This document shows positions 1-11,314 of a stretch of 64,000 bases of DNA, in pieces (within the stretch, counting starts at the first letter, position 1; every line of letters begins with the position of its first letter). Below the pieces are notes generated by a model, which saw nothing but the letters and a program-made list of their open reading frames with translations, was not told where the DNA came from and made no database searches. The stretch comes from Dipteris shenzhenensis (lineage: Eukaryota > Polypodiophyta > Polypodiopsida > Gleicheniales): the NCBI GenBank assembly GCA_047967505.1, contig CM106541.1. One strand, 5' to 3'. The position numbers and the translations under genes are program-made.

Positions 1-1195
1 GAGAGAGGCCCCATCTACATAGTAGGCACTTGGAAATCTTTTATCAGGCTACCTGAGGATCAGAGGCTGCAGTCCGTGAGTCACCTCAGAGGGGTAGCAT
101 GCAGGATTCAACAGATTGATGTAGCCATCCCGGTGGAATGGACAGTTGAGTTGCCTATTACTTCCACCACTTGGATGGGGGCTTTTTCGAGGACATCAGT
201 TCCTTTACAGGTGATTGCTCTCCGAGGTCTCAGGGAAGACGCACTGGTCTTTGATGTTGGGTATGGAGGTTTACTTTCTACATCCAAGAATGGCATTCTT
301 CTTGAGGTTGCCTTTCAGCCTATCAGGATTGCTGGTTTTGTGGACCATGGAGTGGGCTTGCAGTGGTACTTAGACCTCGACCCTCTGCTTTTGGCCTTGG
401 GATCCTGGAGGTTGTGGTTATATGGAGGTGCACCTATCAGGTGCTTGCAGTGGGACCCAAGAGAGTGGGAGTGAATAGATCATGGGCACAGAGAGAGGGG
501 GATTCCCTTCTTTCATTTCACGGTTGGTAATGCCAGGAGGTTTCAGCTAAACACTAGGGGTTGGATTCCCTCCAGAGCCCCCCATTGGGAAAGCTTCTTC
601 ATCACCACAGATTTGCATAGAAATTTCTGGAGGAGGCTCTAGAAATCCCTCAGAAATAGAAATATCACTCTTTTCTTTTGGCTTTCTATTCATGGAGGGA
701 TTGTAGTGAACCTGTGGAGATCGAGGTTTGGGGCTGATCCCACTTGTTCTCGATGTCATTTTGTAGAGGAGTCAGTGCGACATTGCCTTTGGGACTACAG
801 TCAGGCGAGGACTGTTTGGAAAGGGGTTGCTCGGATACTCAACATCTTTCACAGTTCCCCTTTCTTCATGACTTGGGGCTTGGTCGCATGGTTATCTCTT
901 ACTGGCCCCAGGTGTTTTATGAGGGTGAGCCTTCTTCTTGGGCACTCTCGATCCACCGACAGGTGATAGAGCCTTGCTCTCTGCAGGATGTGCCACTTAC
1001 TCCCTTCAGAGTTTCTCATGTTTCAGTGGACACCTCTTGGGAGATTTTGGCTAGCATTTCCTCTTGGCACATTTGAAGAGCTAGATGTATTGAGGCCTTG
1101 GATGGCACCCAGATACACCCATCTAGTATTCATGGGTATTTGGACTGACACAGTTCATACTTTGATAGCCATATGGGCTAGCATGTAGGGCCCCT
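1..1195 (+). pseudogene. 3' end of a LINE (non-LTR retrotransposon) ORF2, reverse-transcriptase zinc-binding domain
   Basis: One reading frame runs from base 1 to 966 with in-frame stops at about 472 and 640. Near its end it has the zf-RVT signature that closes plant LINE ORF2 proteins: a FFWLSIHGGI segment, then RFGADPTCSRCHFVEESVRH (CxxC...H) and WDYSQARTVWKG, at about bases 660-830. This domain follows the reverse transcriptase and is thought to help bind nucleic acid. The upstream 150 codons (from the window edge) are of the same frame, but I do not recognise a domain in them. The element is truncated by the window start. No poly-A tail or target duplication is visible at the 3' side, so the 3' limit (about 1195) is approximate. 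The stops make it dead. LINE assignment is firm; clade is not determinable. Confidence 0.75.
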
Positions 1196-1780
1196 CACGG
1201 GCAGCCTCTTCTAGAAGGACTATATTTCTTTGAGTTTGGAGGGGTTCTCCCTTTTTCTCGGAGATTTCTACTGGATTAAGATGGCACTATCAGCCTCAAT
1301 CCTTTCTTTTTGGCTCTTGAACTTTTCGTGCATTTCATGATGTATCCCGGAGCTTGCTCTAACGGTTTCTCTTTAATACTTAATAGAAGTCTCTTTTTGC
1401 AAAAAAATATTTTAGTGTATTTTTTGTTTTACCCCCCCTCATCCAAAATACCCCCCTTACTAAGCCTCACATATTATGAAAAATATGTACAAATCTTAAA
1501 ATCTTGCATACCTTATATTTTGTGGGAGGGGGGATATGAAATATTCATATTTTTCCCTTGCATATTTGAAAATTTTTAAGGAAATCCATGCATATTATAT
1601 ATGGGCCTTGTCCCTCCATACCCTAGCTTTTGGACAAGGGTAGTAACATATTACATATTGAGTTGGTGCCCCAGGATCAAAGACTACTTGAAAAGACCAT
1701 CTCCCCAAAAGATGTACTAATGGATGCTTGCAAGTATGAATTGGGCTCAAAATGTGAAGAGAGTTTGAGGATTGGGGCTC
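1196..1780. other. non-coding stretch, nothing recognised
   Basis: AT-rich sequence with homopolymer runs and short chance ORFs. I see no conserved protein, RNA gene or repeat boundary. Confidence 0.5.
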
Positions 1781-2097
1781 ATAAGAAATAAGAACTAAGG
1801 CAAATGGGAGTAAAGCTTGTGTAGATTTGTATGATGAGTCTATAGTTTTGGACAGTCATAAATAAAGGTGAGGTGGACAACGTGGAAGCTGATGAGTCAA
1901 GCAAGGGCTTTGTATAACTAGAAAATGCTATATGGATGGTTGTACATGTTGATACAACTAGGAAGGGAGGGAAGAGAGAACCAAGGGGGGGGGCAAGGTG
2001 GAGAAGAGCTGAGTGGAGGCAGAAGAAATAAGAACTAAGGCAAAAAGGAGGCACAGGTTGTGCATGTTTGTACGATGAGTTTGTAGTTTTGGATAGT
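1781..2097. repeat. diverged direct duplication, period 240 bp
   Basis: Bases 1781-1856 (starting ataagaaataagaactaagg) recur at 2021-2097 with roughly 80 % identity. The two copies are 240 bp apart. It is a local tandem duplication that has diverged. Confidence 0.7.
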
Positions 2098-2103
2098 AGG
2101 GAT

Positions 2104-2107
<4 letters not shown>

Positions 2108-2144
<37 letters not shown>

Positions 2145-2256
2145 ATGTGTACACACACGCACACACGCATGCATGCACATGCACATGCACGCACATGCAC
2201 ATGCACATGCGCATGTGCGTTGTGTGCACGCATGCGATTGCACACACACACGGGCT
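2108..2256. repeat. compound microsatellite (CT)n then (GCAC/GCATGCAC)n
   Basis: About 36 bp of pure CT (2108-2142) run into a purine-pyrimidine alternating CA/CG/TG tract with GCATGCAC-type units to about 2256. The second part alternates strictly enough to be a Z-DNA candidate. ORFs across it on either strand are artefacts of the repeat. Confidence 0.9.
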
Positions 2257-2326
2257 ATGAGATGATAGGTTTTGGGAAAATGATTTGAATTTTTGGTATT
2301 CTCAACAATATTGCACTTTTCTCCTT

Positions 2327-2363
2327 GAAGTTGCAAGAACTTTATAAAAGTTCTTGCAACTTC
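2327..2363. repeat. perfect 17-bp inverted repeat with 3-nt loop
   Basis: The left arm 2327-2343 (gaagttgcaagaacttt) is exactly complementary to 2347-2363, with loop ata. It lies just after the microsatellite and has no T-run on either side, so a terminator reading is not supported. It may be the fused ends of a small palindromic transposon. Confidence 0.75.
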
Positions 2364-3700
2364 AATCTTTTTAGGATTGCTATGATTAAATAAGAGAAAT
2401 TTACATTAAGTGCAACTAGTTGTTTCGTGATGGGGAAAATAATAAAATTGTGATTTTATAGTACATTAACCAAAGCAAATTTTCTTGTACAAAACAGATT
2501 CAGGGCGAAGAGAACCTTGTAAAGCAAAGCAAACTAGTGACTTTCAATATTCTTGCACCATTTTAGTGGGATCAATCATTTAGTGTGATTGCAAAAGCTA
2601 AATATCATATTATTTTCAATAGAAGATACTTGACTCCAGTATGACATCTTTGTACTTTTCCTCAAAATCAATGTCCTTTCAACTAATTTGTAACAACTCA
2701 TGGTGGCAAGCAAGCAGATAGTTTAACAACCAAGCAATCTAAGAGACAAAATGATGCCAATACCAACATGAGCCATAACAATAGTGATGACAATGAAAAT
2801 AATAGAAAAAAGGATTACATGTAGTCTCATGTAATAGTATTCACATTCCATTTCATGTCACATGACTCAAAAAGAATCAAAACCTATGCAAAGGAATGGT
2901 ATGAGTGAAGAACAATTATCCCCACAAACTTTGTGATAATTTATTTAATGATGATGATTAGTCATGCACCAATCAAGGAATTAGGAAATACATTAGAATG
3001 ATTTGATGATTATTCATTATTGTACCAATTAAGGAATATACATTAGAATGGGCTTATCTAGATGAAAATGGATTAGCAATGTCGTATGGGCCTTGTATTG
3101 ATATTGCAAATGATTAGGAGAGGGAGACCCAATTGCTCCACATTCAAGCTTTCCCTTGTTAAGAAACTACTTGATACAATGTTTGGGATCTTACATTGAT
3201 ATTTCCAATCCATTATGAGGATTATAGAGGGACATATCAAATTACCTCATGTATTGTGATAACAAAAAATGATATTTTGTTTTGAAACTTGTGGGAGGAT
3301 TTGTGGGGCCCCCAAGGTGACAAAAGTTAGCCACGGAGACAAAGAACCAAGGAGCGTGATGGAGAAGTTGGTGGTAGGAAATGGCTCTTTGCGGCTACTC
3401 TCATTGCGGCTTGCCAATCTTTTGATGTCGACTACTTTATTTCATGTAATCATTAATGTGGGTTTGACACTAATTAGAATAATTAGCGAAAATGATTGCA
3501 AATGTGATTATGAGTGGAGTGCATCATTGTAAATACAACGGGTATGAATTATATATACCTTGGTATAAGGATAGAATGGTTTGGGAGATATATTATTTGC
3601 CTTGGAATTGGGAAATAGAAATGAGTCATATATTTAGAGTGGGCCAAAAGCATACATGGACTCAATAATATACTAAAATAATAGGAAGTGCACATGGAGA
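2364..3700. other. non-coding stretch with a small tandem duplication
   Basis: No gene recognised. A short imperfect duplication lies at about 2954-3050: two copies of a unit ending atacattagaatg, about 55 bp apart. The ORF at 3269-3532 has no recognisable domain. Confidence 0.5.
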
Positions 3701-3719
3701 GCATGTGGAGGGCATGTGG

Positions 3720-4760
3720 AAAAGTGTGGAGGAGTGTGGAATCAAAAGGAATCCTTCTATAATTCTTATGTGGAATGTGGAGGATGTTGACATGTGGAAA
3801 AGAGGAGGGTCCTCTTGGGCTCCATGTGGGAGGACTATTGATTTTTCTACTCAAAAGGATAAAGAAGCATCTTGTGATGGGACACTTGTCAAAATCCTCC
3901 TAAAAGGACAATATATGGTGACCCATGCCCTTATGTCACGAAGAGGTGAAGGAAACTACTGCCAGCAAATGTAACAGGGTGAAGGAAGGTGAGAATTGCA
4001 CTATAGAAGCCCCTCCCCTCTCTCTCAAGCATCTCATTTTCTCCTTGTAGCCTTGCTGTTGCCTTGTATCTAGCTCCTTCTATGTCTCTCCTTTCCCTTG
4101 AGCCATAGCCCCTCTCTTCTTTGTAGTTCTCTCCCATTGGGAAGCTTTCCTAGCTTCCAGAACCAAGATATTCCCTTCTTTTCCCATTTTCTCATATTTT
4201 TTCCCTCTTCGCTCGGGAGCTCCATTGGTGCTCATGTATGGCTTGCTTTGGGATCTGTATTGAGGAGATTCTCTACCCTTTAGGGTGACCTCATTCCAAT
4301 ATGTATTGTGGAAGCAACCCCCTACAGTAAGAGAAATCGTTGCTTTTTTCTATTGCTCAAGTCGCTCATGGACTGTTTTGGTACCATGTTCTCATATTTT
4401 CTCATATTTTTTCCCTCTTCGCTCGGGAGCTCCATTTTCTCATATTTTTTCCCTCTTCGCTCGGGAGCTCCATTGGTGCTCATGTATGGCTTGCTTTGGG
4501 ATTTGTTTTGAGGAGACTCTCTACCCTTTAGGGCGACTTCTTTTCCCATTTTCTCATATTTTTTCCCTCTTCGCTCAGGAGCTCCATTGGTGCTCATGTA
4601 TGGCTTGCTTTGGGATCTGTTTTGAGGAGATTCTCTACCCTTTAGGGCGACCTCATTCCAATATGTATTGTGGAAGAAACCCCCTACAGTAAGAGAAATC
4701 GTTGCTTTTTTCTATTGCTCAAGTCGCTCATGGACTGTTTTGGTACCATGTCGTAAAGCA
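3720..4760 (+). mobile_element. Ty3/gypsy LTR-type repeat, copy A
   Basis: This block (key part 3762-4160, starting ttcttatgtggaatgtggag) recurs at 6058-6391 continued at 10963-11309. In both copies it precedes the same leader and then gypsy coding remnants. That makes it the LTR or LTR-proximal region of one Ty3/gypsy family in + orientation. The exact LTR ends were not found: no clear TG...CA plus primer-binding site could be placed, so the limits are approximate. Copy A contains an internal expansion at 4185-4660. Confidence 0.6.
4185..4660 (+). repeat. nested tandem duplications inside gypsy LTR copy A
   Basis: A unit beginning with tcatattttttccctcttcg, with cgggagctccattggtgctc and ending at ctctaccctttaggg, occurs at about 4193-4285, 4441-4532 and 4555-4646. 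A shorter partial copy lies at about 4400-4432. The block including ctcatggactgttttggtac (around 4366 and 4727) is also doubled. Copy B of the same LTR (10963-11240) has the unit once, so the expansion happened in copy A. Confidence 0.8.
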
Positions 4761-5395
4761 GCCATAACTTTTTGCTCCCTACTCCGCTTTGGTCGAAACC
4801 AATATCAAAATCTTCCTCTCTTTGAGCTCTATCCATTTATGTCTTTACTTCCATGTTCTAATTTACTGAGAAAATGTTACAATGTGCAGAATAGGGTAGA
4901 CTTGGATTTGGGACAGTTTTGGAGCCTGTTACTAAAATGATCCTAACTTCTCATCTCTTGTTCTAGTTTCGTGAACTATATGTCAAAATTCTTGTCTTTT
5001 CAAACCCTACAAGCATGTGTTCCTTGTTTTGGGTTTTGAGGGTCAAAGGAAGAGCTATCCCCATGCTATCATAGCTGTATTTTTATTTCCAATAATTGTG
5101 GGTTCTCTTGTGTTGAGCTTTATCAAAATGATGCGACCCAACAACCCCATACGTTAGAATGAGCCCTACCAATTCAGCCCCTTCACTTCCATCCATGTAG
5201 TTCTTAGTATGAGAATTTTCTTCCAATAGAGGCTTGCTCTTACATTCAGTGCCGAACGCTTGGCAGAAATCAATGCTTCCCCTCAAACTTTCCTCTTTCC
5301 CATGTTGAACTATGATCTCACCTTTGATGTTTATATCTTTATCTTGCTTTGATTTGTCTATTTTCCTTTCCCTCTTGTTCTTTTGACTCTAAGTA
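4761..5395 (+). mobile_element. untranslated leader of gypsy copy A
   Basis: Non-coding region between LTR and gag. It is about 90 % like bases 11250-11309 plus 14044-14580, which are the same leader in copy B split by a later insertion. No ORF in it is conserved between the two copies. Confidence 0.65.
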
Positions 5396-5519
5396 GTGAC
5401 TAGAATTAAGCCCCCAAATTCCGTGTCACATCTTTTGGTGGAGATGCCGGGTAGGTTTTGCCTAGGATTTTCCTACCATAACCTCATGATCTCAACTTGT
5501 TTACAAGCAAAGACTTTCT

Positions 5520-6051
5520 TCTTTGTGCTCATTTTTTGTGCAATAGGTACGACATTCCAGTGCTTCATGGATCAGAAGGAGAAGACCCGAGGAATTACCT
5601 TCAGGAATTCAATCGAGCATGCCACTTGACTGGTTGGTCTATGAAAGAACGTGTTGAGATACTTCCAAATTTCTTGGAGGGTATGGCCTTAACTTGGTAT
5701 GAGGCCTTGCCAAAAGATACCAAGGATGATTGGGAAAGCTTGGTCGAGGTAATGAAGGAGAGATTTTCCCAAAGGAAGGAGAGTCAGTTTCGACCTTTGC
5801 TATGAGGTATGAGGATTTATTCATCAAATACCAACAAGCTGCTTTGCATGTGGTTGAGTCTTCTTCATCTTCTATGGGAGATTCTAAAGGTTCATTGGCA
5901 ATGGAACATCTCAAGATGAGCAAATTTGTTTATGGTTTGGATTCTACCTTGCCTAAAAAGGTTCTAAGCAAAAATCCCAGTAATTTCAAAGAGGCTCTTC
6001 GCATTGCTTTGAAGAAGAAGGCAACCCATCAAATTGAGTCCGCAGAAGAAG
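5520..6051 (+). pseudogene. Ty3/gypsy gag (retrotransposon gag domain), copy A, frameshifted
   Basis: Encodes the capsid-type core of a gypsy Gag. Codons from about 5545 give HGSEGEDPRNYLQEFNRACH and, after a short gap, FLEGMALTWYEALPKDTKDD, the hallmark of the Retrotrans_gag family. The frame then shifts at about 5770-5800. The downstream half continues in another frame (FAMRYEDLFIKYQQAALHVV, then KMSKFVYGLDSTLPKKVL) up to about 6050. There the coding sequence is cut and joined abruptly to the middle of LTR copy B. The nucleocapsid zinc knuckle, protease and RT are missing from this copy; they exist in copy B. Non-functional. Confidence 0.85.
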
Positions 6052-6391
6052 GAATTCTTATGTGGAATGTGGAGGATGTTGATGTATGGAAAAGAGGAGG
6101 GTCCTCTTGTGCTCCATGTGGGAGGACTATTGATTTTCTACTCAAAAGGATAAAGGAGCATCTTGTGATGGGATACTTGTCAAAATCTTCCTAAAAGGAC
6201 AATTGATGGTGACCCATGCCCTTATGTCACAAAGAGGTGAAAGAATCTACTGCGAGCAAATGTAACAGGGTGAAGGAAGGTGAGAATTGCACTATAAAAG
6301 AAGCCCCTCCCCTCTCTCTCAAGCATCTCATTTTCTCCTTGTAGCCTTGCCGTTGCCTTGTATCTAGCTCCTTCTATGTCTCTCCTTTCCC
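6052..6391 (+). mobile_element. gypsy LTR copy B, left part (interrupted by copia)
   Basis: Repeats 3762-4100 at about 93 % identity. It starts abruptly inside the LTR, fused to the copy A gag, and stops at the target site ttccc (6387-6391). The sequence resumes at 10963 after the copia insertion. Confidence 0.75.
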
Positions 6392-7114
6392 TGTAAGAAA
6401 ACAATACAACGTCTGTGCTCAACAGATAACAGGATCTCGTACGCAAGAGAGAAAAATAGATAGTATGGAGAATAAAAAATTTGATTACTATAGAACTGAT
6501 ACAATAGATGGGGCTGCCTCCCAACCGTGCGCTCCTGTGAAAGAAGCTTCGATGGCAAGCTAGAAATAATAGAGAACAGAGGCTAGATGCTAAGGAATCA
6601 GGGTTGCTATAGCCAGTGATGAAATGGGCTTCACGAGCTTGCTCTTATATAGCCACTAGTCGTAGTCAGTTGGAGCCAATTGGGTGACCAACCCAGTCTA
6701 CCCAAAATGGTCGACTAGGGGTTGGTCTCAAAATAGGCCACCAACCACACGATAGAACTGTGGCATAAAATAGAGCAACTGACCTATGGTCACCATTCGG
6801 CCCACAACCATCTGGGATCATCTAGGACTCCAAACGGGCCCTGCAACCCGAGAGTGGGCTGGCCCGAGAAATGCTCTGTCTACCCTCAGTGCAGGTCAGT
6901 CATGGGATGCCTTCCCGTACTTGCATGTAGCCTAGTTGGTAATGTGCCAACTCCGTCTAGCCATCAGGCCACACATGGCCCCGATCTGGTGTCCAAACCA
7001 GGACCTACCGGATAACCAAGCTACTCAAATGCCTTCTCCTCATATGGGGGGCTTACAAGTAGAGTTATCTGGTTCCCGCATAGTTACATGAGAGAGGAGC
7101 ATTGATATCTAGCA
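6392..7114 (-). repeat. 3' LTR of the copia at 6392-10957
   Basis: 723 bp, TG...CA on the element strand. The C-run at 7115-7120 is the polypurine tract on the element strand, directly next to the LTR. Confidence 0.88.
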
Positions 7115-7144
7115 CCCCCCCTCAATGTCCACCTGCAAGTGAAC

Positions 7145-8289
7145 TTACTTTTTCGGTCCAATGCTAAGTCGATGAAGATGCCTCTCTAGCAAGTCTCTTC
7201 CAAGAGCATTCATGAAGATGTCCGCAGCATTCTCTGTAGTCGGACAGTACACCAAGTCGACCTCTCCATCCATGATGAGCTCGCATATAAAGTGATATTG
7301 AATATCAATGTGTTGTGTGAGCGTGGAACACAGAGTTCTTTGCAATCGCCATGCAACTCTGATTGTCACATGATAACTACATAGGCTTGTTCTGCACTGC
7401 ACCCATGTCCCCCAAAATCATCCTCAACCAAGTGAGAAACAGTAACCTGTCACTGATCTCCTGCTATCCATGTCTACTACCCAATCCGAGTCATAGAATC
7501 CGGTCAAGATGTTGCCCTTGGTATAGGTGATGCCATAATCAAGTGTGCCTTTGATGTATTTCAACATCCACATCCCTGCCCTCCAATGGTTCTCCCGGGG
7601 CTTATTGGAAAACCTGCTTAGTACACCAGCCGCAAAGCTGATGTCCGACCGCGTGTTGCACAAGTAAATCAAACTGCCCACAAGCCTTTTGTACTTTGCT
7701 TCACCCACCAGTGGTGATGAATCCTCGTTTGAGAGCTTCACATCAACCTCCATAGGGATACCAACTGTCTTGCACTCAGCCATGCCAAATGCCTTCAGTA
7801 TCTCTCCACCATACTTCAGCTATGAAATGAAGATTTGTTTCGTCCCTTGCCAAACTTCAATCCCCAAATAGAAATGCATCAGTCCGAGGTATGTCATTTC
7901 AAACTCTCTTCCTAGCAAATGCTTCGTCTGCGAGATCTTCTCTTCATGGTTCCTTGTTATGACAAGGTCGTCCACATAAAGAACCACGATCATACATCTG
8001 CCTTCTTCTCTGAAGATATACAAATTTGCATCTGATGGGCTCCTCCTGAACCCATTTTGCAGAAAGTAGGCATCAATTCACTGGTACCATGCTCGTGGGG
8101 CCTGTTTCAACCCGTAAAGTGCCTTCTTCAGTTTATAGACTTTACCTTCAGAATCGGGGATCACAAAACCTGGTGGTTGTTCCACGTATACCTCCTCCTT
8201 GAGATCCCCATTCAGAAAGGCGGATGTTACATCCATCTAAAACACAGGCCAACTTCCCTGGGTAGCTAAAGCCAAAACACTGCGAATTG
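7145..8289 (-). pseudogene. copia reverse transcriptase (C-terminal half) and RNase H
   Basis: Three broken reading frames together give the second half of copia RT. The catalytic motif VVLYVDDLVITRN lies at about 7955-7995, with FYLGIEV after it and YKRLVGSLIYLCNTRSDISF at about 7620-7690. Then comes RNase H (DSDWVVDMDSRRSVTGYCF at about 7440-7500 and HYxFICELIMDGEVDLVY at about 7240-7310). Stops and frameshifts separate the pieces. The upstream part (8060-8289) reads [20 protein letters not shown] with a stop just before it, so RT motif 2 onward is here. RT motif 1 lies in the inverted segment next door. It is the 3' end of pol, adjoining the polypurine tract. Confidence 0.9.
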
Positions 8290-9884
8290 ACTTGTTGTCT
8301 GTTTCTGCGATCACGGATCAGGACTTCAAAGTTCAATTCGATAAGAATGGTGCACAGATTCTGGATCTTCAAGGGAAGGTCATTGGTAAAGGTACACGGC
8401 GCAACAACATCTATGAACTCTTAGCTTTCAGTGCTCGAGCCGATGTGAAGAACACTAAGCTGTGGCATGAGAGGTTTGGTCGTCTAAACAGTTCTTTGAA
8501 GGAGATGCATAAAAGTGGAATGATTGCAGACCTACCAGAAATTTCAGATCTGCCTAAGGTATGTGAAGCTTGCATGATGGGCAAGCAGCATCGACATCCC
8601 TTTCCTAATGAGGCCATCAGGGCAAAGGCTCCTCTGGAGCTCGTTCACATGGACCTCTGCAGAAAGATGGAGACGGAAGCTTTGACTGGTTCCTACTACT
8701 TCATGATGCTGATCGATGACTATAGTAGAAGGATATGGATATACTTCCTGAAGACTAAAGATGAGGCTTTTAGTAGGTTCAAGGAATGGCATGTAATAGT
8801 CGAGAAAGAATCAGGGAGGAAGGTAAAGAAATTGAGATCAGACAGAGGTGGAGAGTTCACATCAATTGAATTCGAGAGTTACTGCAAAAGTCACGGGATC
8901 AAGAGGCTACATTACAACAAAATGGAGTAGCAGAACGCAAGATGCGCATCATCTGTGAAATGGGCAGGAGTATGATGAAAGGGAAAGATTTGCCAAATAC
9001 TTTCTGGGCTAAAGCATGTAAGACTGCAATTTACATTATGAATCGTAGCTACACGAAGGTTGTGAACGGGATGACTCCACTGCAGGCCTTTTCTGGTAAG
9101 AAACCTTCAGCTGCACATTTCAGAGTTTTTGGATGTGACTATTTTGTGCATGTCCCTGATGCTAAGGACCAAATGGGAACCGAAGAGCCAGAAGTGTATT
9201 TCCTTGGGCTATAGTGAAGAGGCAAAGGGTTACCATCTCTATAACCCTATTACCAAGAAGGTAATAGTAAGTCACGATGTGGTCTTCTCAAAACAGCCGC
9301 ATCAATTGGAGGAGGATGCTTCCTTCCTAGACAACCAAGACCATGATATCCATCCAGTACCACCACCAACAGCAAACCAAACTCCCCCAACGGTGCTTGG
9401 GAGGATTCAAGATAAAGAAGATGAAGAAGAGCCTATAGAACCACAACAGCAACCGCCATTCCCGAAGTGGGTAAAGTAGCTTTTGGATAGAAGAGAACCT
9501 CTAGCGATTGAGGAGGAACCATTCGAACACCACCGGTCCAAGAGATTAGAGGAGCAAAGGGCACATGAACACTTGGTCAACTATGCTTTGATGACAGAAG
9601 TGATCCGTGCTGATGAACCCAAGTGTCTTGAAGAGGCATAGGGTGATGATAGGTGGATGGAGGCTATGCAGTCAGAGTATGGCTCCATAATGAAGAACAA
9701 CACTTGGGATCTTGTGGATCGTCCACCAAAATGCAAGGTAATCGAAACCAAGTGGGTGTACAAAACCAAGTACAAGTCCGACAGCACGTTGGATAAGTAC
9801 AAGGCTCGGCTCGTGGCAAAAGGATTCACATAGGTACATGGTTTTGATTATCAGGATACTTTTGCTCCCATAGCTCCTCTTGAT
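8290..9884 (+). pseudogene. copia integrase and RT N-terminus, in inverted orientation inside its own element
   Basis: Reads on the + strand although the rest of the element reads minus. It has the integrase zinc domain (LWHERFGRLNSS then CEACMMGKQHRHPF, about 8460-8600) and core (LELVHMDLC, IDDYSRRIWIYF, RSDRGGEFTS). The next part is in other frames: [10 protein letters not shown] at about 8912, GYHLYNPITKKVIVSHDVVF, and RT start ([29 protein letters not shown]). It stops at FAPIAPLD. It contains stops at about 8928, 9479, 9640 and 9832 and at least two frameshifts. The minus-strand flanks lack exactly this part: protease ends at VPDIKR, and RT resumes at the residues that normally follow APLD. 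This is therefore an inversion, not a second insertion. Confidence 0.92.
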
Positions 9885-10600
9885 ATCTGGCACATAAAGA
9901 ACATCGGGGACAACTATTTTACAACTCCATCTGACTTGAGAGCAATCATACCTTTTCCTTTTGCTGGACATTTTGCATCATTGCCGACTGCTACCAGGAT
10001 GTCATTCCCTACCGGCTGTAGAGAGGTATACCAATCCTTCCAATTGGTCATGTGGCGCGATGCACCACTGTCAATGATCCAAGGTTCATCCGCAGGTACA
10101 TGAACTGCCTCCGTGCAAATCTCCTCAATTGCTACGAACAGCTCTACTGGTACTGCCTGCGCGCTGTTACTGGACTCTTTCTTTACTCCAATCTTCTCAT
10201 CTGCAATCTTCTTCTGGCACTCATTCTGCTTGTGCCCTGCCTTGTTGCAATAGAAGCACTTGATCTTCTTCTTTCTCTTTTTATCATTAGAAGAAGATGG
10301 GTTACTAGAGTCCGTACCCTTACGTTTCTTTGATCCAGTGTAGAAAGCCGAATCTTCTCCAGTCCTCATCTTTTGACACATCTCCTCTTCCAAAAGCATT
10401 ACTCTGAAATCCTCAAAGTTGAGGGGTGGATTTTTATTCTGCGTATTCAATGCTGTAACAAGACTGTCGTACTTTAGTGGGAGAATCTGTATACACCTTT
10501 GTGCTAGATTCTCGCTGGCGATGGTGATGCCAATTGCAGTCATTTGATCGTGCAGATTCTTCACCTTGGTGATGAACTTCTCTGCGGCCTCAATGATAGA
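9885..10600 (-). pseudogene. copia gag C-terminal part and aspartic protease
   Basis: Minus-strand frame from about 10600 to 9890. Gag UBN2-type end: MTAIGITIASENLAQRCIQI then YDSLVTALNTQNKNPPLNFE. It is followed by a zinc knuckle CFYCNKAGHKQNEC (complete CX2CX4HX4C, about 10225-10270) and the protease active site WIIDSGASRHMT (about 10050-10085). Protease continues to VPDVLYVPDIKR and then stops at the inversion breakpoint (9876-9884). The start of gag is missing because of the deletion into the 5' LTR. Confidence 0.9.
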
Positions 10601-10957
10601 ACCATGGTGTAAAATAGAGCAACTGACCTATGGTCGCCGTTCGGCCCATAGCCATCCGGGATCATCTAGAACTCCAAACGGGCCCCGCAACCCGAGAGTG
10701 GGCTACCTCAGGAAATGCTCTGTCTACCCTCAGTGTGGTCAGTCATGGGATACCTTCCCGCACTTGCATGTAGCCTAGTTGGCAATGTGCCAACTCCGTC
10801 TAGCCATCAGGCCACACATGGCCCCCATCTGGTGTCCAAACTAGGACCTACCGGATAACCGAGCTACTCAAATGCCTTCTCCTCATATGGGGGCCTTACA
10901 AGTAGAGTTAGCTGGTTCCCGCATAGTTACATGAGAGTGGAGCATTAATATCTAATA
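10595..10957 (-). repeat. truncated 5' LTR of the copia at 6392-10957
   Basis: Matches 6751-7114 of the 3' LTR at about 95 %. The other half of the LTR, the primer-binding site and the start of gag are deleted at gatagaac. The terminal CA is mutated to TA (10956-10957). Confidence 0.85.
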
Positions 10958-10962
10958 TTCCC

Positions 10963-11309
10963 TTGAGCCTTAGCCCCTCTCTTCTTTGTAGTTCTCTCCC
11001 ATTGGGAAGCTTTCCTGGCTTCCAGAACCAAGATCTTCTCTTCTTTTCCCATTTTCTCATATTTTTTCCCTCTTTGCTCGGGAGCTCCGTTGGTGCTCAT
11101 GTATGGCTTGCTTTGGGATCTGTTCTGAGGAGATTCTCTACCCTTTAGGGTGACCTCATTTCAATATGTAATATGGAAGCAACCCCTTCAATAAGAGAAA
11201 TCGTTGCCTTTTCCTATTGCTCAAGTCCCTCATGGACGGTTTTGGTACCCTGTCATAAAACAGCCATAACTTTTTGCTTTCTACTCCGTTTTGGTCAAAA
11301 CATATATCA
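10963..11309 (+). mobile_element. gypsy LTR/leader copy B, middle part
   Basis: Continuation of the block left at 6391 (cttagcccctctcttctttg...). It contains one copy of the tcatattttttccctc unit that is multiplied in copy A, then runs into the leader. It is cut at the target site aaatc (11310-11314) by the next element. Confidence 0.8.
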
Positions 11310-11314
11310 AAATC

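Larger units (their letters stand above)
6392..10957 (-). mobile_element. Ty1/copia retrotransposon with an internal inversion
   Basis: The boundaries are set by LTRs (6392-7114 and a truncated one to 10957) and by a 5-bp target duplication ttccc at 6387-6391 and 10958-10962. The element reads on the minus strand. Order on the minus strand is: truncated 5' LTR, gag-protease (10600-9885), a segment running the wrong way (9884-8290, + strand integrase and RT start), RT-RNase H (8289-7145), polypurine tract, 3' LTR. The primer-binding site and the first part of gag are deleted. The join lies at the 8-bp sequence gatagaac (10595-10602), which also occurs in the intact LTR at 6751-6758, so the deletion used that microhomology. 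Inactive. Confidence 0.92.

Noticed and set aside
1779-2336. 185-codon minus ORF and 65-codon plus ORF across the CT/CA tract
   Set aside because: Both are translations of a microsatellite (RERERE / SLSLSL, HMHMHAHA) with no conserved flank.
6392-10957. Separate + strand copia inserted into a minus-strand copia
   Set aside because: The + segment has no LTRs or target duplication and supplies exactly the domains missing from the minus element, so inversion is the simpler account.
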